64,000 nt of DNA, from NCBI RefSeq assembly GCF_900105325.1, contig NZ_FNSU01000003.1, positions 3,361,501 through 3,425,500 of the forward strand, read 5' to 3'. The stretch is from Pseudomonas marginalis (GTDB lineage: Bacteria; Pseudomonadota; Gammaproteobacteria; Pseudomonadales; Pseudomonadaceae). This document shows, in pieces, positions 30,163-40,892 of the stretch (its first letter is position 1; the number at the start of each line of letters is the position of its first letter). The position numbers were made by a program, and so were the translations under genes. Under the pieces are notes generated by a model. It was not told where the DNA came from. It did no database searches and saw only the letters and a list, made by a program, of their open reading frames with translations.

Positions 30163-33096
30163 ATGCCCAAAGGATTGATTCGCGCCGCTGGCGCCTTGTT
30201 GACTGCCCTCGCGTTGTACAGCTTGCTGGGCTTTCTGATTTTGCCTGGCATCGCCCTTCGCATTGCCAACCAACAGTTGGCCAATTACGCCACAGTGCCG
30301 GCACACATCGAACGGATCGAACTTAACCCGTTCAGCCTGGAAGTAACGGTATGGGGCTTGAAGATCGGCGAGCCCGGTAAGGAACAGGTAGGTTTCGAAC
30401 GGCTTTACGCCAATCTGCAGGCCGATAGCCTGTGGACCCGCGCCCTGCACCTGGCGGATGTGCAACTGGACAAGCCCAGGACCGAGTTGTTGTTCGACAA
30501 GTCAGGCCAGCTGAATCTGGCGCAGTTGTTCAAGCTGCCACCGAGCGAGCCGACCCCGGCAGACCCTGACGCCAAGCCGTTCCCGCTGCGTGTCGACAGC
30601 ATCAAGCTGGCTGGCGGTTATTTGCATTTCCAAGACCTGCGTCCCAGCGAACCCATCGAATTCCTCTACGACACCCTCGACTTCGAACTGAAGAATCTCA
30701 GCACCCTGCCGGAAGACAATGCGGACATGACCTTGGTCGCCGCCGGCCCTGAAGGCGGGCAGATCGACTGGAAAGGCAACTTCAGCCTGGTGCCGATCAC
30801 GTCCGAAGGTACGCTCAAAGTCACCGGCGGCAAGATGAAAGCCTGGTGGCCTTATGTGCGTGACGCCTTACCCCTGGTACTTGAAGACGGCGTGCTCAAC
30901 TTCAGTACTGAATACAGGTTCAGCCTGGCCAAAGAGACCGAGCTGAACCTGACCAACACCGCAGCCAGCATCGCACCGTTCGCGATCAAGGCTCCGGATG
31001 GCCGGCCGTTGGTGCGCCTGGAGCGTTTGGACGTCAGCGAGACCACGGTGGACCTGGCCAAACAGCAGGTGGTGGTGGGCAAGATCCGCAGCAATAAACT
31101 CGAGACCTGGGCGGCTCGTGAAGCGGATGGGCAACTGGACTGGCAAAAACTGTTCGCCGGCCAGCCGAACAAACCGGCCAAGGCGCCGGAGCCTGCGACT
31201 GCACCCGCCACGGCCGACTCGCCAAAGCCTGCGCCCGTCGCCCCAAGCAAGCCCTGGCAAGTGCTGCTCAAGGATGTACAGCTGCGCAACTACCAAGTGC
31301 ACTTGGCCGACCGTCAGGCCAAACCTGCGGTGGCGCTGGAGCTCGGCCCGTTGAACGTCGACGTGCAGAACTTCGACAGCCTCAACCAGAGCCCCTTTAC
31401 CCTGAAGGTCGACACCGGCCTGGGCAAGCAGGGCAAGATCCAGGCAACCGGCACGGTCAACCTCAACCCGGTCAGCGCCAAGTTGAAGGTCAATACCAAG
31501 GACATCGACCTGCGAGTCGCCCAGTCCTATATCAGCCCGTTTATCCGCCTGGAACTGCGCAGTGGCATGCTTGGCAGCGACCTCGACGTGAACCTGAAAA
31601 GCACCGATCCCCTGGCGCTGCAGATCACCGGCCGAGCGCAGGTTGACCAGTTGCATACCCTCGACACCCTCAAGACCCGCGACTTCCTCAAGTGGCAGCG
31701 CCTGGTGCTCGAAGGCGTGAACTACCAACACGGCGACAGCCTGTCGATCGACAAGGTCAACCTGCTACAGCCCTATGCGCGGTTCATGATCAACGATGAC
31801 CGCACCACCAACGTCGACGACTTGCTGATCCCGCAGCCGGCCGACAGTGGCGCCAAATCGTCAGCCAAACCTGCCGCGAGCAAAGACAAGCCGCTGGGTA
31901 TCCATATCGGGCAGATTGCGATCAACGACGGTTCGGCCAACTTCGCCGACTTCAGCCTCACCCCCAACTTCGCCACTGCGATCCAACAGCTCAATGGGCA
32001 GATCGGCACCATCGACAGTCGCCAGGCCAAGCCGGCGAGCGTTGACATCAAGGGCAAGGTGGACCGTTATGCACCGGTGACCATCAAAGGCAGCGTGAAC
32101 CCGTTTGACCCGATGGCGGCGCTGGACATCGCCACCAGCTTCAAACGTGTCGAGCTGACCACCCTGACGCCTTACTCGGGCAAGTTCGCCGGTTTCCGCA
32201 TCCGCAAGGGCCGCCTCAACCTTGACCTGCATTACGTGATCACCAAGGGCCAGTTGAAGGCTGAGAACAAAGTGGTGGTCGAGCAATTGCAACTGGGCGA
32301 AAAAGTCGACAGCGCCGATGCCGTGGACTTGCCGATTCGTCTGGCAATCGCCTTGCTCAAGGACAGCGACGGCAAGATCTCCATCGAACTGCCCGTATCC
32401 GGTGACCTGAATAACCCGCAATTCAGCGTGATGCCCATTGTGTGGCAAACCCTGCGCAATCTGGTGGTGCGGGCGGCCACTGCGCCGTTCAAGTTTATTG
32501 GCGGATTGGTCACCGGAGGCGGAGCGGAGGACTTGGGTAGCGTGTCGTTCGCGGCAGGCTCCAGCGAGTTGAACAAAGACGCCGAAGGCGCTCTCAACAC
32601 CTTGGCCAAAGCCTTGAAAGAACGCCCTGCCCTACGCCTGGAAATCGAAGGCACGGCCGCAGCCAGCAGCGACGGCCCATTCCTGGCGGCCCAGCGGCTG
32701 GAGCGGGAATACCAATACAACTACTACAAAATGCTGCAGCGCCGTGGCGAGAAAGTCCCGGCCCAGGCGTCCTTGCTGGAAGTCCCTGAGAGCGAAAAAG
32801 CCCCCTTGCTCGAAGGTATTTACCGCACCCGCTTGAAACAGCAGCCTCCGGCAGAATGGAAGGACCTGAGCAGCAGTGACCGCTCGGCCAAGTTGAAAGA
32901 GGGCGTGATCAAGTTCTGGAGTGGCAGTGACGTGCTGCTGCGCCAGTTGGGCCAGGACCGTGCAAGCACGATCAAGGACTACCTGGTGGATAAAGCCCAG
33001 CTGGAGGACGACCGGGTTTACTTCATTGACGCGCAACTGGGCCAGGCAGAGAAAGACGGTCGAGTGATAACGCCGATGCACTTGGACGCCGAGTAG
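30163..33096 (+). CDS. DUF748 AsmA-like envelope protein
   Basis: A 977-residue protein anchored by an N-terminal helix (ALLTALALYSLLGFLILPGI) and otherwise periplasmic. It shows AsmA/TamB-type repeats of beta-rich segments (e.g. VDSIKLAGGYLHFQDLRPSE and the DUF748 region about 350-800) and an OmpA-like or helical C-terminal part (LGSVSFAAGSSELNKDAEGA, about 785-850). Proteins of this superfamily form groove-like bridges, and several move phospholipids to the outer membrane; whether this one does is inference. A proline/alanine-rich linker sits near 335-365. Confidence 0.85.
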   Translation: MPKGLIRAAGALLTALALYSLLGFLILPGIALRIANQQLANYATVPAHIERIELNPFSLEVTVWGLKIGEPGKEQVGFERLYANLQADSLWTRALHLADVQLDKPRTELLFDKSGQLNLAQLFKLPPSEPTPADPDAKPFPLRVDSIKLAGGYLHFQDLRPSEPIEFLYDTLDFELKNLSTLPEDNADMTLVAAGPEGGQIDWKGNFSLVPITSEGTLKVTGGKMKAWWPYVRDALPLVLEDGVLNFSTEYRFSLAKETELNLTNTAASIAPFAIKAPDGRPLVRLERLDVSETTVDLAKQQVVVGKIRSNKLETWAAREADGQLDWQKLFAGQPNKPAKAPEPATAPATADSPKPAPVAPSKPWQVLLKDVQLRNYQVHLADRQAKPAVALELGPLNVDVQNFDSLNQSPFTLKVDTGLGKQGKIQATGTVNLNPVSAKLKVNTKDIDLRVAQSYISPFIRLELRSGMLGSDLDVNLKSTDPLALQITGRAQVDQLHTLDTLKTRDFLKWQRLVLEGVNYQHGDSLSIDKVNLLQPYARFMINDDRTTNVDDLLIPQPADSGAKSSAKPAASKDKPLGIHIGQIAINDGSANFADFSLTPNFATAIQQLNGQIGTIDSRQAKPASVDIKGKVDRYAPVTIKGSVNPFDPMAALDIATSFKRVELTTLTPYSGKFAGFRIRKGRLNLDLHYVITKGQLKAENKVVVEQLQLGEKVDSADAVDLPIRLAIALLKDSDGKISIELPVSGDLNNPQFSVMPIVWQTLRNLVVRAATAPFKFIGGLVTGGGAEDLGSVSFAAGSSELNKDAEGALNTLAKALKERPALRLEIEGTAAASSDGPFLAAQRLEREYQYNYYKMLQRRGEKVPAQASLLEVPESEKAPLLEGIYRTRLKQQPPAEWKDLSSSDRSAKLKEGVIKFWSGSDVLLRQLGQDRASTIKDYLVDKAQLEDDRVYFIDAQLGQAEKDGRVITPMHLDAE

Positions 33097-33131
33097 GCGC
33101 CGCTGGCGCATTACTTTCCCGCCCCAATAGA

Positions 33132-33163
33132 ACAGGCCCCGACACAGAAGTGCCGGGGCCTGT
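33132..33163 (+). terminator. Hairpin after the DUF748 gene
   Basis: ACAGGCCCCG (33132-33141) and CGGGGCCTGT (33154-33163) form a ten-base stem. There is no strong T tract, so it is a probable but not certain terminator. Confidence 0.6.
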
Positions 33164-33265
33164 AATGACCACATCCGTGTGGTCGGTCGCATGAAACTTA
33201 GAGGTGCATTGAGTGGATATCTAACTCACGCGCCGCCGCCGCTAGTTCAGACGAGTGCTTGAGCG

Positions 33266-33886
33266 TTACTCTGCTTTCAGGCCATCGGCCGATACAGCTT
33301 TAACGCCTTTGATTTTCTTGGTGATGTTCACCGCGGTCGTTTTCTGTGCCTCGGTCACAGCGACCGAAGAGGACAGGGAAACTACACCCTTGTTGGTTTC
33401 GACTTTAATGTCGGTGCCAGGAATGCCTTTCTCGGTGACCAGGTCAGCTTTGACTTTGGTGGTGATCCAGGTATCGGAGGTTGCGCCTTTGGCGTCAGCC
33501 GCTGCACCTTTGGTTTTGTCGATGTTGTCTGCCTTGGTAGCGCCGCCAGCCAACAGGCCGTCAGCCGAAACTGCGGTAACACCTTTGATTTTCTTGGTGA
33601 TCGCTACGGCAGTTTCTTTCTGCGCGTCCGAAATGGCTACGGTCGAAGACAGGGAAACCACACCTTTGTTGGTCTCAACCTTGATGTCCGAACCAGGAAT
33701 GCCTTTTTCGGTCAGCAGATCGGATTTAACTTTGGTGGTGATCCAAGTATCCGAAACGCTTTCTTTTGCCTTGGTGGCTTCACCGGCCGCCAGAGTCATT
33801 GGAGCTTGGGAAGTCTGGGCAAAGGCCACGTTAGCACCCATGGCCAGGGTCAGAGCGGTAGCAGTAGCGAGAGCGAACTTCTTCAT
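33266..33886 (-). CDS. Periplasmic double-BON-domain protein (OsmY-like)
   Basis: A 206-residue protein with a signal peptide (MKKFALATATALTLAMGANV, cleavage near AFA) and two BON domains in tandem. The two halves share about 68 aligned residues with roughly 84 percent identity, each starting SDTWITTKVK and ending AVSADGL. BON domains bind phospholipid membranes; OsmY-type proteins act in envelope stress and as periplasmic chaperones. The gene stands alone between the DUF748 gene (convergent) and pnp. In the 294 bases upstream there is a large inverted repeat at 34040-34079. Confidence 0.9.
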   Translation of the reverse strand: MKKFALATATALTLAMGANVAFAQTSQAPMTLAAGEATKAKESVSDTWITTKVKSDLLTEKGIPGSDIKVETNKGVVSLSSTVAISDAQKETAVAITKKIKGVTAVSADGLLAGGATKADNIDKTKGAAADAKGATSDTWITTKVKADLVTEKGIPGTDIKVETNKGVVSLSSSVAVTEAQKTTAVNITKKIKGVKAVSADGLKAE

Positions 33887-34039
33887 ACGAGTAACTCCTG
33901 TTTTATTAAAAGTCTGCAGTGTGTGAACCTTGATGCTGCAGCGTTAACAGGGTTATTGCAGGCAGTGTGCCAAGTCTCTAGCGCAGATTAAATCCTTAAA
34001 AATCATATACTTATCAAAATAGCCGAATTTCGAAATCGT

Positions 34040-34079
34040 GCAACTTGCATGAACCTGATCGTGCCTGCATGCAAGTTGC
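34040..34079. repeat. 12-bp perfect inverted repeat upstream of the BON gene
   Basis: GCAACTTGCATG (34040-34051) and CATGCAAGTTGC (34068-34079) with a 16-base centre. It could be an operator or the stem of a transcript. It lies 154-193 bases before the BON start, and about 50 bases beyond the pnp terminator. Confidence 0.6.
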
Positions 34080-34131
34080 GGCTTTTGCGATTTACTAAGC
34101 GTCTGATTTTTCGGCATTTTCCTTCAGGCGT

Positions 34132-34161
34132 AAAAAAAGGACTCCGAAGAGTCCTTTTTTT
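34132..34161 (-). terminator. Terminator of pnp
   Basis: AAAAAAAGGACT (34132-34143), loop CCGAAG, AGTCCTTTTTTT (34150-34161): symmetrical, so it can work in both directions. Confidence 0.93.
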
Positions 34162-34180
34162 CAGCGTGAGCCTGGGGTAA

Positions 34181-36286
34181 TTAAACGCCCGAAGCCTTGG
34201 CTGCTGCAACGTCCTTGATGGACAGCTTGATACGGCCGCGGTTGTCCACGTCCAGTACCAGCACTTCGACTTCCTGGCCTTCTTTCAGAATGTCGGTCAC
34301 TTTCTCAACGCGAGCGTCGCTCAGCATGGAGATGTGAACCAGACCGTCTTTGCCTGGCAGGATGTTGACGAATGCGCCGAAGTCGACGATGCGCTCAACC
34401 TTACCGACGTAGATCTTGCCGATCTCGGCTTCAGCGGTGATGCCCAGGACGCGTTGACGCGCAGCTTCTGCAGCTTCCTTGGTTTCGCCGAAGATCTTGA
34501 TCGAGCCGTCGTCTTCGATGTCGATCGAAGCCTTGGTCTCTTCACAGATCGCACGAATGGTCGCGCCGCCTTTACCGATAACATCACGGATTTTGTCGGT
34601 GTCGATTTTCATCGCGATCATGGTCGGAGCATTTTCCGACAGTTCGGTACGGGACTGACCAATGATCTGGTTCATCTGACCGAGGATGTTCAGGCGCGCT
34701 TCCAGGGCTTGGCCCAGGGCGATTTCCATGATCTCTTCGGTGATGCCCTTGATCTTGATGTCCATCTGCAGCGCGGTAACACCTTTGGCGGTACCGGCCA
34801 CTTTGAAGTCCATGTCGCCCAAGTGGTCTTCGTCGCCCAGGATGTCGGTCAGGATGGCGAACTTCTCGCCTTCCTTAACCAGGCCCATGGCGATACCGGC
34901 AACCGGCGCCTTCATCGGCACACCCGCGTCCATCAGCGCCAGGGAAGCACCGCAGACCGAAGCCATGGAGCTGGAGCCGTTGGACTCGGTGATTTCCGAC
35001 ACCACACGGATGGTGTACGGGAACACGTCAGCAGCAGGCAGCATGGCCTGGACCGAACGACGGGCCAGACGGCCGTGACCGATTTCGCGACGACCAGCAC
35101 CGCCCATGCGACCACACTCGCCCACCGAGAACGGCGGGAAGTTGTAGTGCAGCATGAACGGGTCTTTTTTCTCGCCTTCCAGGGTGTCCAGCAGCTGTGC
35201 GTCACGGGCAGTACCCAGGGTCGCAACGACCAGTGCCTGGGTTTCACCACGGGTGAACAGTGCAGAACCGTGAGTCTTCGGCAGAACACCGACTTCGATG
35301 TTCAGCGGACGAACGGTGCGGGTGTCGCGGCCATCGATACGAGGCTTGCCGTTAACGATGTTTTCGCGAACGGTGCGGTATTCGATTTCACCGAAGGCTG
35401 CTTTGACTTCGCTGGAAGAAGGCTGGCCTTCTTCGCCGGACAGCTTGGCAACAACCTGGTCCTTCAGCTCACCCAGGCGAGCGTAACGGTCGGCCTTGAC
35501 GGTGATGGTGTAGGCATCGGAGATCGCAGTGCCGAACTCGGAGCGGATAGCGCCCAGCAGTTCGGTGGCTTCGGCTTGCGGAGCCCAGGCCCAGGTCGGC
35601 TTGGCAGCTTCGGCAGCCAGTTCTTTAACAGCGTTGATCACAACCTGGAACTCGTCGTGAGCAAACAGTACTGCACCCAGCATCTGGTCTTCGGTCAGCT
35701 CTTTGGCTTCCGATTCAACCATCAATACGGCTTCCGACGTACCGGCAACGACCATGTCCAGGCTCGATGCTTTCAGTTGCTCGTAAGTCGGGTTCAGCAG
35801 GTAACCGGTGCTTTCGTGGAAAGCAACGCGGGCTGCGCCGATCGGGCCATCGAAAGGAATACCGGAGATGGCCAGGGCAGCCGAAGTACCGATCATCGCA
35901 GCGACGTCAGGATCGGTTTTCTTGCTGGTGGAAACGACGGTGCAGACAACCTGCACTTCGTTCATGAAGCCTTCTGGGAACAGCGGACGGATCGGACGGT
36001 CGATCAGTCGGGAAGTCAGGGTTTCTTTCTCGGAAGGACGGCCTTCGCGCTTGAAGAAACCGCCAGGGATCTTACCGGCAGCGTAAGTCTTTTCCTGGTA
36101 GTGAACGGAAAGAGGGAAGAAGCCTTTGCTTGGGTCGGCGTGCTTGGCGCCAACAACGGTCACCAATACGGTAACGTCGTCATCAACGGTAACCAGCACT
36201 GCGCCGGAGGCTTGACGGGCGATACGGCCTGTCTCGAGGGTAACGGTCGACTGACCGAACTGGAATTTTTTGATAACCGGGTTCAC
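34181..36286 (-). CDS. pnp: Polynucleotide phosphorylase
   Basis: 3'-5' phosphorolytic exoribonuclease, trimeric, part of the RNA degradosome. The 701-residue protein has two RNase PH domains (first from residue 10, with [20 protein letters not shown] and [11 protein letters not shown]; second about 315-545 with the FFRR-type and [19 protein letters not shown] region), a KH domain ([17 protein letters not shown]) and a C-terminal S1 domain ([21 protein letters not shown]). The start is GTG at 36286 with AAGGTAGGA upstream. It follows rpsO after 195 bases of leader, where E. coli has an RNase III site. Confidence 0.97.
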   Translation of the reverse strand: MNPVIKKFQFGQSTVTLETGRIARQASGAVLVTVDDDVTVLVTVVGAKHADPSKGFFPLSVHYQEKTYAAGKIPGGFFKREGRPSEKETLTSRLIDRPIRPLFPEGFMNEVQVVCTVVSTSKKTDPDVAAMIGTSAALAISGIPFDGPIGAARVAFHESTGYLLNPTYEQLKASSLDMVVAGTSEAVLMVESEAKELTEDQMLGAVLFAHDEFQVVINAVKELAAEAAKPTWAWAPQAEATELLGAIRSEFGTAISDAYTITVKADRYARLGELKDQVVAKLSGEEGQPSSSEVKAAFGEIEYRTVRENIVNGKPRIDGRDTRTVRPLNIEVGVLPKTHGSALFTRGETQALVVATLGTARDAQLLDTLEGEKKDPFMLHYNFPPFSVGECGRMGGAGRREIGHGRLARRSVQAMLPAADVFPYTIRVVSEITESNGSSSMASVCGASLALMDAGVPMKAPVAGIAMGLVKEGEKFAILTDILGDEDHLGDMDFKVAGTAKGVTALQMDIKIKGITEEIMEIALGQALEARLNILGQMNQIIGQSRTELSENAPTMIAMKIDTDKIRDVIGKGGATIRAICEETKASIDIEDDGSIKIFGETKEAAEAARQRVLGITAEAEIGKIYVGKVERIVDFGAFVNILPGKDGLVHISMLSDARVEKVTDILKEGQEVEVLVLDVDNRGRIKLSIKDVAAAKASGV

Positions 36287-36481
36287 GGTGTCCTACCTTC
36301 TTTGTGGCTCTTGGGGAACTTGTCTTCTTGCGAAATTCTTGGGCAATGTCGGGAATCGGCCCAACCCTTGTCCAGGGGTAAAACGTGTATCCAGATAAAA
36401 CTTGAGGCTGGGAGCCTACCATGGGCCAGCGGGAATCCCACTGACACACGGCAGACAACCAACCTCTAGCGCAATCGCTGA

Positions 36482-36751
36482 TTAGCGACGCAGACCCAGG
36501 CGACCGATCAGAGCCTGATAACGACCCAGATCCTTGCCTTTCAGGTAGTCCAGCAGCTTACGGCGCTGGTTTACCATGCGGATCAGACCACGACGGGAGT
36601 GGTGATCTTTACCGTTGGCCTTGAAGTGACCTTGCAGCTTGTTGATGTTGTGGGTCAGCAGTGCAACTTGCACTTCTGGCGAACCAGTGTCACCAACAGC
36701 TTGCTGGTAGTCAGCTACGATTTGTGCTTTTTCTTGAACGTCGAGAGCCAT
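36482..36751 (-). CDS. rpsO: 30S ribosomal protein S15
   Basis: Binds 16S rRNA at the central junction and nucleates the 30S platform; free S15 represses its own translation in E. coli. The 89-residue sequence has the classical [20 protein letters not shown] and [33 protein letters not shown] precedes the ATG. It is between truB and pnp, the same order as in enterobacteria. Confidence 0.98.
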   Translation of the reverse strand: MALDVQEKAQIVADYQQAVGDTGSPEVQVALLTHNINKLQGHFKANGKDHHSRRGLIRMVNQRRKLLDYLKGKDLGRYQALIGRLGLRR

Positions 36752-36821
36752 GAGGCAATCCTTTTTTCAGGAAACCACCCAAAGGGCAGTTTCAACAGGC
36801 CAGGGACAAATCCCTGTATCT

Positions 36822-36860
36822 AAAAATGAGTGTTGACCGTGCCTGTTAACAGCCACACTC
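36822..36860 (-). terminator. Terminator-like hairpin between truB and rpsO
   Basis: GAGTGT/ACACTC arms (36828-36833, 36855-36860) enclose a self-complementary CTGTTAACAG; the minus strand continues ATTTTTA. It would limit readthrough from truB. Confidence 0.55.
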
Positions 36861-36866
36861 GTTCGG

Positions 36867-37784
36867 TCATTCTGACCGAATCAGTCGACGTGGCGCGATG
36901 CGCCCGTCTTCGCTCACTTCACCGATACCGATAAAGCGACCGTTATGATCCTGTACCCGCACCATGCCGAACTTCGGGGCATCCGGGGCGCGTACCGGCT
37001 GGCCGTTAAGCCAGTAGAACGCGCTGTGTTCCGAAAAGTGCAGCAATGGCCAATCCAGCAAACCGCTGTCCGATGGCATCAGGAAGCGATCAACTGCTTC
37101 GTTGCCGCCCTCGGCATGCACGGCTTCCAACTCTTCCAGCGTGACCGTCTGGGCCAGGGTGAAAGGGCCAGCCTGGGTGCGTCGCAGTTCAGCTACATAC
37201 GCGCCGCAACCGAGCTGTTCACCAATATCTTCCACCAGGGTACGGATATAAGTGCCTTTGCTGCAGTCTACGGCCAAGCGTGCGGTGTCACCTTCACAGG
37301 CGAGCAATTCCAAGCGCGCAATAGTAACAGAACGCGGTTCGCGCTCCACTACTTCGCCCGCACGTGCCAGCTTGTAAAGGGGCTGCCCATCACGCTTTAG
37401 AGCCGAGTACATCGGCGGTATCTGACTGATTTGCCCACGAAAAGCAGGTAAAGCAGCTTCGATATCAGCACGACCAACGGTCACGTCGCGAACCTGCAAA
37501 ACATCACCTTCGGCATCTGCCGTGGTGGTGGTCTTGCCCAGTTGCATCAGGGTTTCGTAACCCTTGTCCGAGTCGAGCAGGTATTGCGAGAACTTGGTGG
37601 CCTCGCCAAAGCACAACGGCAGTACGCCAGTAGCCAAGGGATCAAGGCTGCCGGTGTGTCCGGCCTTCTCGGCATTGAGCAACCAGCGGACCTTCTGCAA
37701 CGCGGCATTGGAGGTAAAGCCAATCGGCTTGTCGAGCAGAATGATGCCGCTGACGTTGCGACGGATACGTTTGACCTGAGCCAC
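36867..37784 (-). CDS. truB: tRNA pseudouridine-55 synthase
   Basis: Makes pseudouridine 55 in the T loop of all tRNAs and helps their folding. The 305-residue protein has the N-terminal [21 protein letters not shown], the catalytic Asp motif [22 protein letters not shown], and the PUA-like C-terminal domain ([20 protein letters not shown]). It is the distal partner of rbfA, three bases away. Confidence 0.97.
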   Translation of the reverse strand: MAQVKRIRRNVSGIILLDKPIGFTSNAALQKVRWLLNAEKAGHTGSLDPLATGVLPLCFGEATKFSQYLLDSDKGYETLMQLGKTTTTADAEGDVLQVRDVTVGRADIEAALPAFRGQISQIPPMYSALKRDGQPLYKLARAGEVVEREPRSVTIARLELLACEGDTARLAVDCSKGTYIRTLVEDIGEQLGCGAYVAELRRTQAGPFTLAQTVTLEELEAVHAEGGNEAVDRFLMPSDSGLLDWPLLHFSEHSAFYWLNGQPVRAPDAPKFGMVRVQDHNGRFIGIGEVSEDGRIAPRRLIRSE

Positions 37785-37787
37785 CGC

Positions 37788-38183
37788 TTACTCCTTGGCG
37801 TCTTCAGGTGTGGACGGATGCTGATTGTCTTCAGCCACGGCGCGCTCGATCAGGGCCGACAGGTGCGCACCACGCACGACGCTTTCGTCGTAGTGGAAGT
37901 GCAACTGGGGCACGCTGCGCAGCTTCATTTCACGGGCCAACTGCATGCGCAGGAAACCTGCCGCCGAGTTGAGCACCTTGATGCTTTGCGCGATTTCTTC
38001 GCTGTTGTCCTGCCCCATCACGGTGATGAAGATCTTCGCGTGACCGACGTCACGGCTCACTTCTACAGCGGTGATGGTGACCAGGCCAACACGCGGGTCT
38101 TTGACTTCGCGACGGATCAGTTGGGCCAGCTCACGCTGCATCTGATCGCCGATACGCTGGGTACGGCTGTATTCTTTTGCCAT
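37788..38183 (-). CDS. rbfA: Ribosome-binding factor A
   Basis: 30S maturation and cold-adaptation factor with a KH-like fold that binds near helix 1 of 16S rRNA. The 131-residue protein shows [38 protein letters not shown] and [19 protein letters not shown]. The C-terminal tail is acidic and variable. It sits between infB and truB. Confidence 0.96.
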   Translation of the reverse strand: MAKEYSRTQRIGDQMQRELAQLIRREVKDPRVGLVTITAVEVSRDVGHAKIFITVMGQDNSEEIAQSIKVLNSAAGFLRMQLAREMKLRSVPQLHFHYDESVVRGAHLSALIERAVAEDNQHPSTPEDAKE

Positions 38184-38237
38184 GTCTTGTTACCTGTTAC
38201 TGCCACACGGTGAAACCCATGGGGTCTGAAAGCGGCA

Positions 38238-38271
38238 AACGCCCGGCCTGACAAAAGCCAGACCGGGCGTT
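38238..38271 (-). terminator. Hairpin between infB and rbfA
   Basis: AACGCCCGG (38238-38246) and CCGGGCGTT (38263-38271) make a nine-base stem, with a weak T-rich tail on the minus strand. It may lower the level of rbfA-truB mRNA. Confidence 0.5.
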
Positions 38272-38342
38272 GCGTTTAGAGTCCGCACGCTGCGCGGGGC
38301 ATTTGCATGCCCACACGCGGCGTGGCTCCTGAAGTGCGCGAG

Positions 38343-40865
38343 TTAGAGGCTGCGAGCAACCTGAACCTTCTCGTAGACTTCGATCTTGTCGCCAGCCTTG
38401 ACGTCGTTGTAGCTCTTGACGCCAATACCGCATTCCATGCCGGCACGCACTTCGGAAGCGTCATCCTTGAAGCGGCGCAGGGATTCCAGCTCGCCTTCGA
38501 AGATAACGATGTCTTCACGCAGTACACGAATTGGACGGTTACGGTACACGGTACCTTCGATAACCATGCAACCGGCGATCGCACCGAATTTCGGCGAGCG
38601 GAACACGTCACGAACCTCGGCGACACCCAGGATGTTCTCCCGGACGTCACTGCCAAGCATGCCGGTGAGGGCCTTCTTGACGTCTTCGATGATGTCGTAG
38701 ATGACGTTGTAGTAACGCATGTCCAGGCCTTCCTGCTCGACGATCTTGCGAGCGCCAGCATCGGCACGCACGTTGAAGCCGAACAGTACAGCGTTGGAAG
38801 CCAGTGCCAGGTTGGCGTCGGACTCGGTAATACCACCGACACCGCCACCCACAACACGCACTTGCACTTCGTCGTTACCCAGGCCGTTCAAGGCGCCGTT
38901 CAACGCTTCGAGGGAACCACGGACGTCAGATTTGAGGACGATATTAAGCGTCTTCTTCTCTGCCTGGCCCATGTTCTCGAAGATGTTTTCCAGCTTGCCG
39001 GCGTGAGCACGGGCCAGCTTGACTTCGCGGAACTTACCTTGACGGAACAGAGCCACTTCACGGGCTTTCTTCTCGTCCGACAGCACGCTCATCTCGTCGC
39101 CAGCGTCCGGGGTACCGTCCAGGCCGAGGATCTCGACAGGGATGGATGGACCCGCTTCCTTGATTGGCTTGCCGTTCTCGTCGAGCATGGCACGTACACG
39201 GCCATAGTTCGAACCGACCAGCACCATGTCGCCTTGGCGCAGGGTACCGTCTTGAACCAGAACGGTAGCAACCGGGCCACGACCCTTGTCGAGACGCGAT
39301 TCAACTACAACACCACGACCCGGGGCCGATGGCGTTGCTTTGAGTTCCAGGACTTCGGCTTGCAGCAGGACCGCTTCGAGCAGCTCGTCTACGCCAGTAC
39401 CGACTTTCGCCGAAACCGAAACGAACGGCGTATCACCGCCCCACTCCTCGGAAGTCACACCGTGAACCGACAGTTCGCTACGGATGCGATCGAGATCGGC
39501 GCCCGGCTTGTCGATTTTGTTCACGGCAACAACCAGTGGAACACCAGCGGCCTTGGCGTGCTGGACAGCTTCAATGGTCTGCGGCATTACGCCGTCGTCC
39601 GCTGCAACTACCAGGATCACGATGTCGGTCGCCTTGGCACCACGGGCACGCATTGCGGTAAACGCGGCGTGACCTGGGGTGTCAAGGAAGGTGACCATGC
39701 CGCGCTCGGTTTCAACGTGGTATGCACCGATGTGCTGGGTGATACCACCGGCTTCGCCGGCAGCTACCTTGGCACGACGGATGTAGTCGAGCAGCGAGGT
39801 CTTACCGTGGTCAACGTGGCCCATTACGGTCACGACTGGTGCACGGGAGAAGGTCTCGCCTTCAAACTTCAGGGACTCGGCCAGGGAGTCTTCCAGGGCG
39901 GTGTCGCTGACCAGGGTCACTTTGTGGCCCAGTTCTTCGGCTACCAGTTGAGCAGTTTCCTGATCAAGCACCTGGTTGATGGTCGCTGGAGTACCCAGTT
40001 TGAACATGAACTTGATGATTTCAGCAGCCTTGACCGACATCTGATTGGCCAGATCGCCAACCGTGATGGTCTCGCCGATCTGCACATCACGCACGACAGG
40101 GCCGGTTGGGCTCTGGAAACCGTGGGCGTTGCGTTTCTTCAGCTTGGCCTTGCCGCGACCACCACGACGGAAGCCATCGCTTTCTTCGTCGGTAGTGCGT
40201 GGCGCAACGCGTGGAGCAGGCGCTTTCTCTTTGACCGAGGCACGATGCGGAGCGTTTTTACGCTCGCCATCGCCACCACCACTGCGACGATTGTTATCGT
40301 CGGCACGTGGTTTGTCCGGACGACGAGGTTCGTCGCGCTTGCGAGCGTCAGCAGCAGGTGCTGGAGCAGCGGCAACCGGAGCGGCCTCACGCACAGTTTC
40401 AACAGGCGCGCTAGGTGCAGCGACTGCGTCAGTAGCGGATTGCGCAGCAGCAGGCTGGCTACGCGCTTCTTCTTCGGCGCGACGCTTGGCTTCTTCTTCA
40501 GCCTTCTGGCGTGCAGCATTTTCTACTGCGCGACGTTCGTCCATCTCGCGTTTGCGCTCGGCTTCGATTTCTTCCGGGCTGCGCTGTACGAAGACTTTCT
40601 TCTTACGCACTTCAACGCTGATGCTCTTGCTACCAGCCACCCGCAGGGTGCTGGTTGTTTTGCGCTGCAATGTAATCTTGCGCGGTTCTTCCACTTTCGC
40701 CTTGTGGCTGCTTTTCAAGTGAGTCAGCAACGATTGCTTCTCACTGTCGCTCACATGTTCCTCGGCGGCGGTGTGCGGCAGACCTGCCTCACGCATCTGC
40801 TGCAACAGGCGCTCTACCGGTGTTTTGACCTCATCGGCCAGTTGTTTCACCGTGACTTGCGTCAT
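38343..40865 (-). CDS. infB: Translation initiation factor IF-2
   Basis: GTPase that brings fMet-tRNA to the 30S subunit. The 840-residue protein starts with an IF2-N domain ([20 protein letters not shown]), a long charged Ala/Glu/Arg coiled region (about 85-245), a second N-domain copy ([16 protein letters not shown] [19 protein letters not shown]), then the G domain with G1 [10 protein letters not shown]3 DTPGHAAF and G4 NKID, and the C1/C2 domains ending in the fMet-tRNA binding module. It is downstream of nusA by 27 bases. Confidence 0.98.
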   Translation of the reverse strand: MTQVTVKQLADEVKTPVERLLQQMREAGLPHTAAEEHVSDSEKQSLLTHLKSSHKAKVEEPRKITLQRKTTSTLRVAGSKSISVEVRKKKVFVQRSPEEIEAERKREMDERRAVENAARQKAEEEAKRRAEEEARSQPAAAQSATDAVAAPSAPVETVREAAPVAAAPAPAADARKRDEPRRPDKPRADDNNRRSGGGDGERKNAPHRASVKEKAPAPRVAPRTTDEESDGFRRGGRGKAKLKKRNAHGFQSPTGPVVRDVQIGETITVGDLANQMSVKAAEIIKFMFKLGTPATINQVLDQETAQLVAEELGHKVTLVSDTALEDSLAESLKFEGETFSRAPVVTVMGHVDHGKTSLLDYIRRAKVAAGEAGGITQHIGAYHVETERGMVTFLDTPGHAAFTAMRARGAKATDIVILVVAADDGVMPQTIEAVQHAKAAGVPLVVAVNKIDKPGADLDRIRSELSVHGVTSEEWGGDTPFVSVSAKVGTGVDELLEAVLLQAEVLELKATPSAPGRGVVVESRLDKGRGPVATVLVQDGTLRQGDMVLVGSNYGRVRAMLDENGKPIKEAGPSIPVEILGLDGTPDAGDEMSVLSDEKKAREVALFRQGKFREVKLARAHAGKLENIFENMGQAEKKTLNIVLKSDVRGSLEALNGALNGLGNDEVQVRVVGGGVGGITESDANLALASNAVLFGFNVRADAGARKIVEQEGLDMRYYNVIYDIIEDVKKALTGMLGSDVRENILGVAEVRDVFRSPKFGAIAGCMVIEGTVYRNRPIRVLREDIVIFEGELESLRRFKDDASEVRAGMECGIGVKSYNDVKAGDKIEVYEKVQVARSL

Positions 40866-40892
40866 GCACTTCTCTCCTCAGGCCGCGCCTAA

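Noticed and set aside
34334..36469. A 711-codon open frame opposite pnp
   Set aside because: Mirror of pnp caused by GC-rich third positions; composition is not protein-like and the real gene has full domains.
38307..40892. An 861-codon open frame opposite infB
   Set aside because: Antisense shadow of infB; no recognisable motif, no ribosome site.
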